The notes under the pieces were generated by a model. That model saw only the letters and a program-made list of their open reading frames with translations. It was not told the DNA's origin and did not search any database. Made by a program: the position numbers and the translations under genes. Shown here in pieces: positions 27,065-37,715 of a stretch of DNA of 64,000 nucleotides. The DNA is from Variovorax sp. Its GTDB lineage: Bacteria > Pseudomonadota > Gammaproteobacteria > Burkholderiales > Burkholderiaceae_C. The stretch is from assembly GCA_017744935.1 (NCBI GenBank), contig JAGIAI010000020.1, forward strand, positions 62,001 through 126,000, given 5' to 3'. The first letter of the stretch is position 1, and each line of letters opens with the position of its first letter.

Positions 27065-27418
27065 ATGACAACTCTCTATGGCATCCCCAATTGCGACACC
27101 GTGAAACGCGCCCGATCGTGGCTCGGGGAGCACGGCGTGGCGTACCGCTTCCATGATTTCAAGAAAGACGGCGTGCCCGAGGCCGAACTCGACAAGTGGT
27201 TGAAATCACCGGGCTGGGAAGCGCTGGTCAATCGTCGCGGGACCACGTGGCGGCGTCTCGATGACGCCACCCGCGCCGCAGTCGTCGACGCGCCGTCGGC
27301 GCGAGCGGTGCTGCTGGCCAATCCCAGCCTGATCAAGCGACCTGTTGTCCAGTGGGAATCCGCGCGCGGCGTGACGACCGGCTTCGATGCGGTTGAATGG
27401 AAAAGCCACGTTGTGTAA
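27065..27418 (+). CDS. ArsC/Spx-family thioredoxin-fold reductase (YffB-like)
   Basis: A 117-residue protein of the arsenate-reductase family. It starts MTTLYGIPNCDTVKRARSWL, with the single catalytic-type Cys at position 10, and continues YRFHDFKKDGVPEAELDKWL. The C-terminal SLIKRPVVQW is the usual substrate-side motif. It resembles YffB rather than true arsenate reductases, because no ars genes are nearby and the extra Cys of resistance enzymes are lacking. It is probably glutathione-dependent; the substrate is unknown. Divergent from folC. Confidence 0.9.
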   Translation: MTTLYGIPNCDTVKRARSWLGEHGVAYRFHDFKKDGVPEAELDKWLKSPGWEALVNRRGTTWRRLDDATRAAVVDAPSARAVLLANPSLIKRPVVQWESARGVTTGFDAVEWKSHVV

Positions 27419-27496
27419 ACGGTTGAACCCGGTCAGCCGAACCGCGTCCAATCCCGTTACAGAGGCCGCAGAGCCCATTTCAGGAGCTTTTTTGAC

Positions 27497-28042
27497 ATGA
27501 ATACGAAGATGATTCGCAGGATTTCCGTCATTTCCGCACTGGCCGCCACCCTCGCGGGCGCTGCCACGATGGCAAATGCGGAACAGGTGCAGGCGCGGGT
27601 GATCTCGTCGTCGCCGATGACCCAGCCGAACGGCGCCGTCAGCTACCAGGTGACTTACGAATACGCCGGCCGCCAGTACACGACGCAAACCAACACGCCA
27701 CCCGGCGCGAGCATCTGGGTCGATGCCAACAGCTACGGCATCACGTCGCCTGTTCCTCCGCAGCAACAGCAGTATGGGCAACAGCAGTATGGGCAGCAGC
27801 AATATGCGCAACCGCAAGCGCCCGCTCCCCAGAGTTGGGACAACGTCGTTCCTGAGCAGGGCGTAGTGGTCTCGGGCGGCGGCGCCGTGGCACCGGCGCC
27901 GGCCTACGCTCCGGCCCCCGTGTACGTACAGCCCGCAGCACCGGTCTACTACCCTGCCCCGGCCTACTACCCACCTCCTGTCTACGCGTACCCGCCGATC
28001 GGCATCTCGCTGGGCTTCGGCTACTCGCGCGGCTGGCGTTGA
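27497..28042 (+). CDS. Exported Gln/Tyr/Pro-rich protein of unknown function
   Basis: A 181-residue secreted protein. It has a signal sequence ending near TMANA-EQ (about residue 31), then a small beta-rich domain (VQARVISSSPMTQPNGAVSY, YEYAGRQYTTQTN, about 34-72). A low-complexity half follows: a glutamine tract with repeated QQQYG units (about 91-107), then Pro/Ala/Tyr repeats up to the C-terminus. The N-terminal domain resembles short exported proteins common in Comamonadaceae. No enzymatic motif is visible. The Gln/Tyr tract could mediate self-association; that is speculative. Confidence 0.8.
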   Translation: MNTKMIRRISVISALAATLAGAATMANAEQVQARVISSSPMTQPNGAVSYQVTYEYAGRQYTTQTNTPPGASIWVDANSYGITSPVPPQQQQYGQQQYGQQQYAQPQAPAPQSWDNVVPEQGVVVSGGGAVAPAPAYAPAPVYVQPAAPVYYPAPAYYPPPVYAYPPIGISLGFGYSRGWR

Positions 28043-28077
28043 ACCCCGCTGGCCGGGAGGGCCGGCCGGAAGCCTAA

Positions 28078-29841
<1,764 letters not shown>

Positions 29842-29863
29842 GCGCGAGAAGCCTGGGCGCGAG

Positions 29864-30916
29864 CTAGACCACGACTGGCTCGGGCTCCAGGCGAATGCCG
29901 AAACGTTCGTAGACGCTGGTCTGGATCGCCTTGGCCAGCGTCATCACCTCGCCACCGGTGACGGGGTTCGTGGTTCCGCCGCGATTGACGAGCACCAGCG
30001 CCTGCCGCTCATACACGCCGGCATTGCCCACCGACTTCCCCTTCCAGCCGCAGGCATCGATCAGCCAGCCCGCCGCCAGCTTGATGCTGCCGTCGGGCAT
30101 CGGGTAGTGAACGATCTTGGGGTCGCGCGCGATGATGTCCGCGCACTGCTCTGGCGTGACGGTCGGGTTCTTGAAGAAACTGCCAGCGTTGCCGAGCACC
30201 CGCCAGTCGGGAAGCTTCGCGCGCCGGATGGCGCACACCCAGTCGAAGATTTCGATCGGGTCGGGTGTGAAGTTGCCGGTCTCGGCCATCTTGCGTTCGA
30301 GGTCGAGGTAGCCGACCACCGGCTTCCAGGGCTTGGGAAGCCTGAAGCGCACCCGGGTGATCAGCGAGCGCCCCGCGAGCCCGAAGTCGTTCTCTCCGGC
30401 GGCCACGTGCTTGAACACCGAGTCCCGATAGCCGAATGCACACTGCGCCGCATCGAGCGTGAACGTCCGGCCGGTCTCGAGGTCGATTGCGTCGAGTGAA
30501 TCGAAGCGATCCTGCAGTTCGACGCCATAGGCACCAATGTTCTGCACCGGCGAGCCGCCCACCGTGCCCGGAATGAGCGCGAAGTTCTCCAGCCCGGGGT
30601 AGCCCTGGTCCAGGGTCCAGCGCACCGTGTCGTGCCAGATCTCGCCGGCGCCCGCCTCGACTATCCAGGCCCGCGAGGTTTCTTCCGCCAGCCGCCGGCC
30701 CTTGATTTCGACCTTGAGCACCAGCGGCCTTACATCGCCGGTGAGCACGATGTTGCTGCCGCCGCCGAGCACGAACTTCGGCGCATCGCGCCATTTCTCG
30801 TCCGCCAGCAGCGCAGCCACGTCGGCTTCTTCTGCGATACGCACCAGATGCTGCGCGCGCGCGACGATGCCGAAGCTGTTGTGCTGTTGCAGCGGTACGT
30901 TGTGCTCCACGATCAT
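29864..30916 (-). CDS. murB: UDP-N-acetylenolpyruvoylglucosamine reductase
   Basis: Cytoplasmic FAD/NADPH enzyme forming UDP-N-acetylmuramic acid for peptidoglycan. The 350 residues match the E. coli-type MurB. The FAD-binding N-terminal domain shows [14 protein letters not shown] (about 49-62) and [19 protein letters not shown]. Active-site segments are FGYRDSVFK and the proton-donor Ser in [13 protein letters not shown], with the C-terminal [27 protein letters not shown] region. It is divergent from yajQ with 76 nt between starts, which must hold both promoters. Confidence 0.96.
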   Translation of the reverse strand: MIVEHNVPLQQHNSFGIVARAQHLVRIAEEADVAALLADEKWRDAPKFVLGGGSNIVLTGDVRPLVLKVEIKGRRLAEETSRAWIVEAGAGEIWHDTVRWTLDQGYPGLENFALIPGTVGGSPVQNIGAYGVELQDRFDSLDAIDLETGRTFTLDAAQCAFGYRDSVFKHVAAGENDFGLAGRSLITRVRFRLPKPWKPVVGYLDLERKMAETGNFTPDPIEIFDWVCAIRRAKLPDWRVLGNAGSFFKNPTVTPEQCADIIARDPKIVHYPMPDGSIKLAAGWLIDACGWKGKSVGNAGVYERQALVLVNRGGTTNPVTGGEVMTLAKAIQTSVYERFGIRLEPEPVVV

Positions 30917-30992
30917 GGGAGAATTGTCGCATTCGTGCGCCGCGCGGCACTGCGTGCGGCCCTCTTTTCATTCTGTTGCTGCCGGAGCCTTC

Positions 30993-31478
30993 ATGCCGTC
31001 TTTCGACACTGTTTGTGAACCCAACCTGCCCGAGGTCAAGAACGCAGTGGAGAACACCGCCAAGGAAATCGCCACCCGCTTCGACTTCAAGGGCACCGCA
31101 GCCGCCGTCGAGCTCAAGGACAAGGAAATCACCTTGATCGGCGACGCCGAATTCCAGCTCGTGCAGGTCGAGGACATCCTGCGCAACAAGCTCACCAAGC
31201 GCAGCGTCGACGTGCGCTTTCTCGACAAGGGCGACGTCCAGAAGATCGGCGGCGACAAGGTGAAGCAGGTTTTCAAGGTCAAGAACGGCATCGAATCCGA
31301 GACCGCCAAGAAGATCCAGAGGCTCATCAAGGACAGCAAGCTCAAGGTCCAAGCCGCGATCCAGGGCGATGCCGTGCGCGTCACCGGCGCCAAGCGTGAC
31401 GACCTTCAGGCAGCAATGGCGCTGATCAAGAAGGACGTGGCCGACCTGCCCCTGACCTTCAACAACTTCCGCGATTGA
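30993..31478 (+). CDS. yajQ: YajQ-family nucleotide-binding protein
   Basis: A 161-residue cytoplasmic protein with two ferredoxin-like domains. It starts [21 protein letters not shown] and contains [20 protein letters not shown] and [21 protein letters not shown], hallmark YajQ segments. Family members bind nucleotides, and some bind cyclic di-GMP as regulatory effectors; whether this one does cannot be judged. The ATG at 30993 follows a CCGGAG ribosome-binding site and gives the standard family length. It is followed after 10 nt by the retropepsin-like gene. Confidence 0.95.
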   Translation: MPSFDTVCEPNLPEVKNAVENTAKEIATRFDFKGTAAAVELKDKEITLIGDAEFQLVQVEDILRNKLTKRSVDVRFLDKGDVQKIGGDKVKQVFKVKNGIESETAKKIQRLIKDSKLKVQAAIQGDAVRVTGAKRDDLQAAMALIKKDVADLPLTFNNFRD

Positions 31479-31488
31479 GCGCCGCGCC

Positions 31489-32124
31489 GTGAAGTCGCTC
31501 ATTCCTGCGCTGCTCTTCGCGGCCTGCGGCTTTGCGCATGCCCAGTCGGTCATGCTGACCGGCACCATCGGCAGCCGCGCGATCCTGATCGTGGACGGGA
31601 GCGCGCCGAAGACTGTGGCCGTGGGCGAGACCTTCCAGGGCGTCAGGCTCGTTGCCTTGCAGGGCGACCAGGCGACCGTCGAGTCGGCTGGCAAGCGGGT
31701 TTCGATTCGCATGGATACGCCGGTCAGCATCGGTGGCGGAGGCAGCGGGGCTGGTGGCACGCGCATCGTGTTGCCGGTATCGAGCGGCGGGCACTTCATG
31801 ACGCAGGGCGCCATCAACGGCCGCGCCGTCAGCTTCATGGTGGACACCGGCGCTACAGCCGTGGCAATGTCCGAAGCCGACGCACAGCGCATCGGCCTCG
31901 ACTACACCAAGGGCCAGCCGGTGCAGATGAACACGGCGAACGGCCTGGCGCTGGCTTATCGCGTGCGCCTCAATTCGGTTCGGGTCGGTGACGTCGAGGT
32001 GTATGACGTCGATGGGGTCGTCTCGCAGCAGCCGATGCCATACATCCTGCTTGGCAACAGCTTCATCAGCCGGTTCTCGATGCGGCGAGACGCGGACCAG
32101 ATGGTCCTCGAAAAACGCTACTAG
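31489..32124 (+). CDS. Retropepsin-like aspartic protease, periplasmic (clan AA)
   Basis: A 211-residue exported protein with a GTG start and signal sequence (LIPALLFAACGFAHAQ). The C-terminal domain carries the aspartic-protease motif FMVDTGATAVAMSEADAQRIG (active Asp119) and the later hydrophobic LLGNSFISRF strand, as in the TIGR02281-type retropepsin-like family. These proteases act as dimers. A Gly-rich linker (about 82-90) joins the N-terminal part to the protease domain. Its 3' end overlaps that of ridA on the other strand by 4 nt. The substrate is unknown. Confidence 0.88.
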   Translation: MKSLIPALLFAACGFAHAQSVMLTGTIGSRAILIVDGSAPKTVAVGETFQGVRLVALQGDQATVESAGKRVSIRMDTPVSIGGGGSGAGGTRIVLPVSSGGHFMTQGAINGRAVSFMVDTGATAVAMSEADAQRIGLDYTKGQPVQMNTANGLALAYRVRLNSVRVGDVEVYDVDGVVSQQPMPYILLGNSFISRFSMRRDADQMVLEKRY

Positions 32125-32474
32125 ATCGCGGCAGCGGTCACCACGATTTCAATCTTGTAGCCCGGATTGGCCATCGCGGCCTGCACCGTTGCGCGCGGCG
32201 GCGTGTTGCCGGCCGGAATCCAGGCGTCCCAAACCTCGTTCATTGCGCCGATTTCATTGATGTCGGCGAGGAAGATCTGCGTCATCAGGATGCGCGACTT
32301 GTCGCTTCCAGCCTCGGCCAGAAGGCGATCGACCATCGCGAGCACCTGGGCGGCCTGGCCGCGGATGTCCTGCGTGGTGTCGTCGGGCACCTGGCCGGCA
32401 AGATAGATGGTCCCGTTATGAACGGCGGTTTCACTCAGGCGCGGCCCGACGTGAAAGCGTTGGATGGTTCCCAT
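32121..32474 (-). CDS. RidA-family enamine/imine deaminase
   Basis: A 117-residue YjgF/YER057c/UK114 protein. RidA proteins hydrolyse reactive enamines formed by PLP enzymes. The signature is in the C-terminal half: AGNTPPRATVQAAMANPGYKIEIVVTA, with the substrate-binding Arg in PPRATVQ. YLAGQVPDD is the usual N-terminal strand. An AGGAG ribosome-binding site precedes the ATG. It starts 9 nt after the plsY stop, so it is likely the last gene of tas-ybaK-plsY-ridA. Whether it is the canonical RidA or another subgroup is unclear. Confidence 0.9.
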   Translation of the reverse strand: MGTIQRFHVGPRLSETAVHNGTIYLAGQVPDDTTQDIRGQAAQVLAMVDRLLAEAGSDKSRILMTQIFLADINEIGAMNEVWDAWIPAGNTPPRATVQAAMANPGYKIEIVVTAAAI

Positions 32475-32483
32475 GGTTTGCTC

Positions 32484-33116
32484 CTATTTCTTCTTGGAGC
32501 CGAGCTTCGACTCGGTGCCGGCGGCCAGCCGGCGGATGTTTTCGCGGTGCCGCCAGATGAGCAGGAGGCTGATCGAGACCAGCGACAGCAGCACTGTGAG
32601 GTCGAGCGGCCACGCGATCCGGCCGCCGATCAGGTAGTAAGCCGGCGCGAAGAAGGCCGCGACGATCGACGCCAGCGACGAATAGCGGAAGAAGACGGCA
32701 ATGATCAGCCAGGTGCAGCCGGTCGCCAGCCCCAGCAGCCAGTCGATCCCGAGCAGCGCGCCGGCCGCGGTGGCAACGCCCTTGCCGCCCTGAAAGCCGA
32801 AGAACACCGGGTACAGATGCCCGAGAAAGGCGGCAAAACCGGCGACGGCCGCTGTGCCCTGCCCCATATCCCACGCTGTGCCGTAGTGGTGGACCAGGAA
32901 GACAGGAACCCATCCCTTGAGAGCATCCAGCAGCAAGGTCGCCAGCGCGGCACCTTTGTTGCCCGAGCGCAGCACATTCGTAGCACCGGGGTTCTTGCTG
33001 CCGTAGCTCCGCGGATCGGCCATGCCGAGCGCCTTGCTGACGATCACCGCAAAGGACAGCGAACCAAGCAGATACGAAAGGACGATCGTGACGATCGTAG
33101 GAAGGTAGGAACTCAC
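32484..33116 (-). CDS. plsY: Acyl-phosphate glycerol-3-phosphate acyltransferase PlsY
   Basis: Inner-membrane enzyme that transfers an acyl group from acyl phosphate to glycerol-3-phosphate, the first step of phospholipid synthesis. The 210 residues have five hydrophobic spans and the three family motifs: GSLSFAVIVSKALG, YGSKNPGATNVLRSGNKGAA (about 40-59) and GHLYPVFFGFQGGKGVATAAG (about 100-120). The start is GTG at 33116 with GGAGA about 5 nt upstream. In-frame codons further upstream overlap the ybaK side and look like shadow sequence. Confidence 0.94.
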   Translation of the reverse strand: MSSYLPTIVTIVLSYLLGSLSFAVIVSKALGMADPRSYGSKNPGATNVLRSGNKGAALATLLLDALKGWVPVFLVHHYGTAWDMGQGTAAVAGFAAFLGHLYPVFFGFQGGKGVATAAGALLGIDWLLGLATGCTWLIIAVFFRYSSLASIVAAFFAPAYYLIGGRIAWPLDLTVLLSLVSISLLLIWRHRENIRRLAAGTESKLGSKKK

Positions 33117-33168
33117 GTTGTCTCCGGGCCGGCATACCCGGCGACTCGCCTCCCATCGAGGCAGCCGG

Positions 33169-33660
33169 CTATTCTGCCAGTGCGCACTGCACCGTTTTCG
33201 CGGCCAACAGCTTGACGCACACCTGCGGGTCGATGCCGACCAGATAGCCGCGTCGCCCGCCGTTGATGGCGATGCGTGGCAGATCGAGGATGGTCGACTC
33301 GATATAGACCGGCATTGCGCGTCGCGTGCCGAAGGGCGAAGTCCCGCCGACCAGGTAGCCGCTATGGCGGTTCGCGACTTCCGGCTTGCACGGCTCGACC
33401 GACTTCGCGCCAATCTGCCGCGCAAGGTTCTTGGTCGACACGGTGCGATTGCCGTGCATCAGCACGATGAGCGGCTTGGCGTCCTGATCCTGCATCACGA
33501 GTGTCTTGACCACTCTGAAAGGGTCGAGGCCGAGCACTTCGGCGCTGTGTTGCGCACCGCCGTGCTCGACATATTCGTAGGGATGCTCGGTGAAGGCGAT
33601 GCCGTTCGCCCGCAACAACTGCGTAGCGGGTGTTTCGGAGACGTGCGTCTTCTTGCTCAC
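33169..33660 (-). CDS. ybaK: Cys-tRNA(Pro)/Cys-tRNA(Cys) deacylase YbaK
   Basis: A 163-residue YbaK/EbsC-family trans-editing enzyme that clears mischarged Cys-tRNA(Pro). Typical segments are TPATQLLRANGIAFTEHPYEYVEHGGAQHSAE at the N-terminus, DPFRVVKTLVMQD with the conserved Lys, GYLVGGTSPFGTRRAMPVYIE (about 100-120) and ILDLPRIAINGGRRGYLVGIDP. The start is GTG at 33660, directly after the tas-like gene (3 nt), suggesting coupled translation. Confidence 0.93.
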   Translation of the reverse strand: MSKKTHVSETPATQLLRANGIAFTEHPYEYVEHGGAQHSAEVLGLDPFRVVKTLVMQDQDAKPLIVLMHGNRTVSTKNLARQIGAKSVEPCKPEVANRHSGYLVGGTSPFGTRRAMPVYIESTILDLPRIAINGGRRGYLVGIDPQVCVKLLAAKTVQCALAE

Positions 33661-33663
33661 GAC

Positions 33664-34725
33664 TCACGCGGCGGGGTCGCGCATTTCCCAGCGGATCTTG
33701 TCGATTTCCGCGAGAAGCTCCGGCGACAGCGTGGTGCCCCAGGCGTCGAGGTCTTCGTCGAGCTGAGCCACCGATGTCACACCGATGATCGTGCTCGCGA
33801 CCTGCCACTTGGTGTAGCAGAACGCCAGCGCCAGCTTGGCGGGCGTCATGCCGTGCTCTCGGGCGAGCGCGTTGTAGCGGCGGGCGGCCACCAGCGCGTC
33901 GGCGCGGCCCCAGCGTTGCTTGCGCACCGACTCGTAAGACGAAATGCGCGCACCCTTGGGCGCATCCGGCCCTTCGGTGCCGCTTTGGTCGTACTTGCCG
34001 GTCAGCAAGCCGAAGGCCAGCGGCGAATAGGCCAGGAGCGAAACGCCGAGGCGGTGCATCGTCTCGTCGAGGCCGTTTTCGAGCGCGCGGCTGATGAGGC
34101 AATAGACGTTCTGCACCGTCGCGACGCGCGGCAGCCCGTGTTGTTCTGCGAGGCGGACGAATTCATGGACGCCATACGGGGTCTCGTTCGACAGGCCGAT
34201 CGCCCGCACCTTTCCGGCCTTGACCAGCTTGCCGAGCGCCTCGAGTTGCTCGTGAATCGACGTCGCGGATCTTTCCTTCGTCGGGTCGTAGTAGATCGAG
34301 CCGAAGGCCGGCACATGGCGTTCGGGCCAGTGGATCTGATAGAGGTCGATGACATCGGTCTTGAGCCGCTTGAGGCTGGCCTCGCACGAGGCAGCAATGT
34401 CCGCCGCCGTCATGCCGGAGCCTTCGCGCACCCACGGCATCCCGCGCGAGGGTCCGGCCACCTTCGTCGCCAGCACGATCTTCTGGCGCAGGCCGGGGTT
34501 CCTGGCGAACCAGTTGCCGATGATGGTCTCGGTCGCACCGAAGGTTTCCTTGCGGGCGGGCACGGCATACATCTCGGCCGTGTCGATGAAATCGACGCCG
34601 CGCTCGAGCGCGCGGTCCAGGATGGCATGGGCGGTGGGTTCGTTGACCTGTTCACCGAAGGTCATGGTGCCGAGACAGATCGGCGTGACATGGAGGTCGC
34701 TCTGACCGAGCTGGATTTTTTGCAT
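33664..34725 (-). CDS. tas: Tas-like aldo/keto reductase
   Basis: A 353-residue NADPH-dependent aldo/keto reductase. The TIM-barrel active site is visible as DFIDTAEMYAVP (Tyr), IVLATKVAGPSRG (Lys) and IDLYQIHWPERHVP (His), with a C-terminal NADP-binding SIIGVTSVAQLDEDL-type region. TICLGTMTFGEQVNEPTAHAILD-like N-terminal wording and GATETIIGNWFA match E. coli Tas. The ATG at 34725 was chosen because the extra upstream frame is Arg/Ser-rich shadow sequence. It heads the tas-ybaK-plsY-ridA run. Confidence 0.9.
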   Translation of the reverse strand: MQKIQLGQSDLHVTPICLGTMTFGEQVNEPTAHAILDRALERGVDFIDTAEMYAVPARKETFGATETIIGNWFARNPGLRQKIVLATKVAGPSRGMPWVREGSGMTAADIAASCEASLKRLKTDVIDLYQIHWPERHVPAFGSIYYDPTKERSATSIHEQLEALGKLVKAGKVRAIGLSNETPYGVHEFVRLAEQHGLPRVATVQNVYCLISRALENGLDETMHRLGVSLLAYSPLAFGLLTGKYDQSGTEGPDAPKGARISSYESVRKQRWGRADALVAARRYNALAREHGMTPAKLALAFCYTKWQVASTIIGVTSVAQLDEDLDAWGTTLSPELLAEIDKIRWEMRDPAA

Positions 34726-34895
34726 GGGCGAAATGCTAACGCTTGCCGCGCTTCGTCTTCGCGCACCATGCCCGCAGCAAGGATGACTTGAAGGATGCCC
34801 TCGTGCTTGTAGAGATCGCCTGTCCGTCGAGCGGCGATGGAAAAGATTTGAGATGAAAGGCTGAGCGCCCGCCTGCGCGCTCCGCCTGCCAGGCA

Positions 34896-35441
34896 TTACT
34901 GGTAGACGAGCGTGTACAACACACGCGATCTGGCTGGACCGGGACCGGCGGGTCCAGTCGCCACGTATTCCGCGATGTATTTCAGCTCCGCAGACCCGTC
35001 GACAATGGAAACCGACTTGGAATTCTGTTCAGCGTCGGCGACACCAAGGTGGATGATGGTGAATGCGGGGTCCTGGTTCGCCAGGCCGATCTGGACATTG
35101 GTAGCGCCGCCAGCGTCCAGCTTCAAATTGCCGGTTCCCATGTCAGTCGAGAATCCAGGTTCAAAGAGCACGTGGACATTGCTCGCGCCAGGCGTGCACT
35201 CTGTCAGTTCGATCCGGATTGGAGTGGCGCCTGCGCGCTGACCCGCACTTTTCAGAGCCGAGGTCGACACGGTCGGCAGCGTCACCAGAAAGCTGCTGGC
35301 ACCGGTGCCATTGCCGTTGATGGTGCAGGTCTGCCCGGTCACGCTGCCGTTGATGGTGATCATGCCGTCCGCTGCAAAGGCGACGGGGGCGGTCATCGCC
35401 GTCGCAGCCAGGAACAAAGCAGAAAGAAGTTTTCGATTCAT
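34896..35441 (-). CDS. Type 1 fimbrial major-subunit-like protein (orphan)
   Basis: A 181-residue exported pilin. It has a signal peptide (LLSALFLAATAMTAPVAFA, cleavage about residue 23), a Cys pair (TGQTCTING and ELTECTPGA) for the conserved disulphide, and the C-terminal VLYTLVYQ beta-strand with the penultimate Tyr needed for donor-strand assembly. Before it comes an unusual Gly/Pro-rich insert (TGPAGPGPARSR). No chaperone or usher gene is adjacent, so assembly would depend on machinery elsewhere. Whether it is expressed cannot be judged. Confidence 0.85.
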   Translation of the reverse strand: MNRKLLSALFLAATAMTAPVAFAADGMITINGSVTGQTCTINGNGTGASSFLVTLPTVSTSALKSAGQRAGATPIRIELTECTPGASNVHVLFEPGFSTDMGTGNLKLDAGGATNVQIGLANQDPAFTIIHLGVADAEQNSKSVSIVDGSAELKYIAEYVATGPAGPGPARSRVLYTLVYQ

Positions 35442-35600
35442 TTCGGGTCTTTCACTACGTTAAAGAAAGCTATGAACTCGGCAAGACGATCCGGTGACTC
35501 ACCCATTGCCGACATCGATTGAATTGGCGCCCGGAACGCACATCCATGAGAAAAGTCCGAAAAGACGCCGCACTCCGCCGATCCGTATCATTCGAGCCCG

Positions 35601-36518
35601 ATGTACCAAGCCCTCCGCGTTTCCCGCAGCGAATTCGTCCCGGTTCGCAACCTGAGCTACCACGTGCGCCAGTGGGGCGAGCCTTCCACCGATCGACCGC
35701 CGCTGGTGCTGCTGCACGGCTGGATGGACGTCGCCGCGTCGTGGCAATTCGTGGTGGACGCCATGAAGGACGAGCGCTGGGTCATCGCGCCCGACTTTCG
35801 CGGGTTCGGGCTTACCGACGGCGGCAAGGTCGACAACTACTGGATGCCCGATTACCTCGCCGATCTCGACTGGCTGCTCGACCACTACGCGGGCGACCGT
35901 CCGATCGACCTCGTCGGCCACAGCATGGGTGGCAATGTCTCGATGCAGTATTCGGGCGTGCGGCCGCAGCGCATACGGCGGCTGGTCAACCTCGAAGGCT
36001 TCGGCATGCCGGCCCTCAAGCCCGAGCAGGCGCCCGAGCGCTACGGCAAGTGGATCGACGAGATCAAGCGCCTGCATCGCGGCGAAATGAATCTCGCGAG
36101 CTACCCGGCGGTCGATGGCGTCGCCCGCCGGCTCATGAAGACCAATCCGCGCCTTTCGCAGGACAAGGCGGACTGGCTCGCCGCGCACTGGTCGGTCGCC
36201 AAGCCGCACGGCGATAGCGGCGACCGCTGGGAAATCCTCGGCGATCCGGCGCACAAGATCATCAATGCCCACATCTTCCGGGTCGACGAAATGCTGGCGC
36301 TCTATGCCAGCATCACGGCGCCGGTGCTGGCGGTCGAGGCCTCCGATGACAGCCTTTCCCAGTGGTGGAAGGGCCGGTATTCGCTGGACGAATACCACGA
36401 GCGCCTGAAAAAAATCCCTGACGTGCGCATCGGCCGCGTCGAGGACGCCGGCCACATGTTGCATCACGACCAGCCCGCCCGCGTGGCCGAGCTGATCGAG
36501 GGTTTCTTCGCTGCTTGA
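35601..36518 (+). CDS. Alpha/beta-fold hydrolase
   Basis: A 305-residue serine hydrolase. Visible are the oxyanion segment PLVLLHGWMDVAASWQ (about 34-49), DFRGFGLTDGG, the nucleophile elbow LVGHSMGGNVSM (about 103-114), the acid residue region VLAVEASDDSL (about 239-249) and the His motif VEDAGHMLHHDQP near the C-terminus. The order fits haloalkane-dehalogenase/esterase-like members, but the substrate cannot be assigned. It lies 92 nt before prfB. Confidence 0.9.
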   Translation: MYQALRVSRSEFVPVRNLSYHVRQWGEPSTDRPPLVLLHGWMDVAASWQFVVDAMKDERWVIAPDFRGFGLTDGGKVDNYWMPDYLADLDWLLDHYAGDRPIDLVGHSMGGNVSMQYSGVRPQRIRRLVNLEGFGMPALKPEQAPERYGKWIDEIKRLHRGEMNLASYPAVDGVARRLMKTNPRLSQDKADWLAAHWSVAKPHGDSGDRWEILGDPAHKIINAHIFRVDEMLALYASITAPVLAVEASDDSLSQWWKGRYSLDEYHERLKKIPDVRIGRVEDAGHMLHHDQPARVAELIEGFFAA

Positions 36519-36610
36519 TGCCCCTCGCCGGGGTGCCGCCATGCTGGGGACCCGGCCTTCCACGACATGAGAAAATGCGCGGTTTTCCCCGAATACCGTC
36601 AGGACACCCC

Positions 36611-37715
36611 ATGGATGCAGAGCAAATCAACCAAATCGGCGCAACCCTTGCGGACCTGAGCGCCCGCACGGTCGATTTACGGAGGTATCTTTGACTACGA
36701 TGCCAAGGCCGAACGTCTGAGGACGGTCAACGCATCGCTCGAAGATCCGAACGTCTGGAACGATCCGAAGAAGGCCCAGGAACTGGGCAAGGAAAAGAAG
36801 TCGCTCGATGACGTGGTCGTCACGATCGACCGGCTGACCAGCGGCCTTTCGGACAACACCGAGCTCTACGAGATGTCGAAGGAAGAAGGCGACGTCGACG
36901 GCCTGCAAGCCATCGCCGACGACGCCGCCAAGCTCGAAGGCGACATCAAGCAGCTCGAATTCCGCCGGATGTTCAGCAACCCGGCCGACCCGCTCAACGC
37001 CTTCGTCGACATCCAGGCCGGTGCCGGCGGCACCGAAGCCTGCGACTGGGCCAGCATGCTGCTGCGCCAGTATTTGAAGTACGCCGAGCGCAAGGGCTTC
37101 AAGACGCAGATCGAAGACGAAACCCCGGGCGATACCGCCGGCATCAAGAGCGCCACGATCAAGGTGGAAGGCGACTACGCCTTCGGCCTGCTGCGCACGG
37201 AAACCGGCGTGCACCGGCTGGTCCGCAAGTCGCCTTTCGACTCGTCGGGCGGACGTCACACCAGCTTCGCGAGCATCTTCGTCTACCCGGAAATCGACGA
37301 CTCGATCGAGATCGAGATCAATCCGGCCGATGTGCGCACCGACACCTATCGCGCCAGCGGCGCGGGCGGCCAGCACATCAACAAGACCGACTCGGCGGTG
37401 CGCCTGACGCACATCCCGACCGGCATCGTGGTGCAGTGCCAGGACGGCCGCAGCCAGCACAGCAACCGTGACGTCGCCTGGAAGCGCCTGCGCTCGCGCC
37501 TGTACGACCACGAGATGCGCAAGCGCATGGAAGAGCAGCAGAAGCTCGAAGACAGCAAGACCGACGTGGGCTGGGGCCACCAGATCCGCAGCTACGTGCT
37601 CGACAACAGTCGCATCAAGGACTTGCGTACCAACGTCGAGATCTCGGCGACCCAGAAAGTGCTCGACGGCGACCTCGATCCGTTCATCGAAGCCTCGCTG
37701 AAGCAAGGCGTCTGA
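36611..37715 (+). CDS. prfB: Peptide chain release factor 2, with programmed +1 frameshift
   Basis: RF2 recognises UGA and UAA stop codons. Translation starts at ATG 36611; after 27 codons it meets an in-frame TGA at 36692-36694. The signal CGGAGG-TAT-CTT-TGA-C is the classic RF2 autoregulatory site: an internal Shine-Dalgarno 3 nt before CTT, slippery CTT, and TGA followed by C. After the shift (GAC from 36693) 340 more codons give about 367 residues, close to E. coli RF2. The SPF tripeptide (KSPFDSS) and GGQ motif ([14 protein letters not shown]) are intact. A gene finder that ignores the shift would report only the C-terminal part. The HAD gene starts in the TGATG overlap. Confidence 0.97.
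36680..36695 (+). promoter_or_regulatory. RF2 programmed +1 frameshift site
   Basis: A GGAGG element at 36681-36685, three spacer bases, slippery CTT (36689-36691) and TGAC (36692-36695). When RF2 is scarce the ribosome pauses at TGA and slips forward one base, restoring RF2 synthesis. The layout is the same as the E. coli site. Confidence 0.93.

Noticed and set aside
27764-27816. Tandem repeat as a CRISPR array
   Set aside because: Units are short, have no spacers and lie within a coding frame.
30009-31892. Long minus-strand frame spanning murB, yajQ and the protease gene
   Set aside because: It crosses three well-supported genes in a wrong frame and has no family features.
36813-37715. 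prfB as a truncated gene starting at 36813
   Set aside because: The upstream frameshift signal restores a full-length RF2; the shorter frame is only its C-terminal part.
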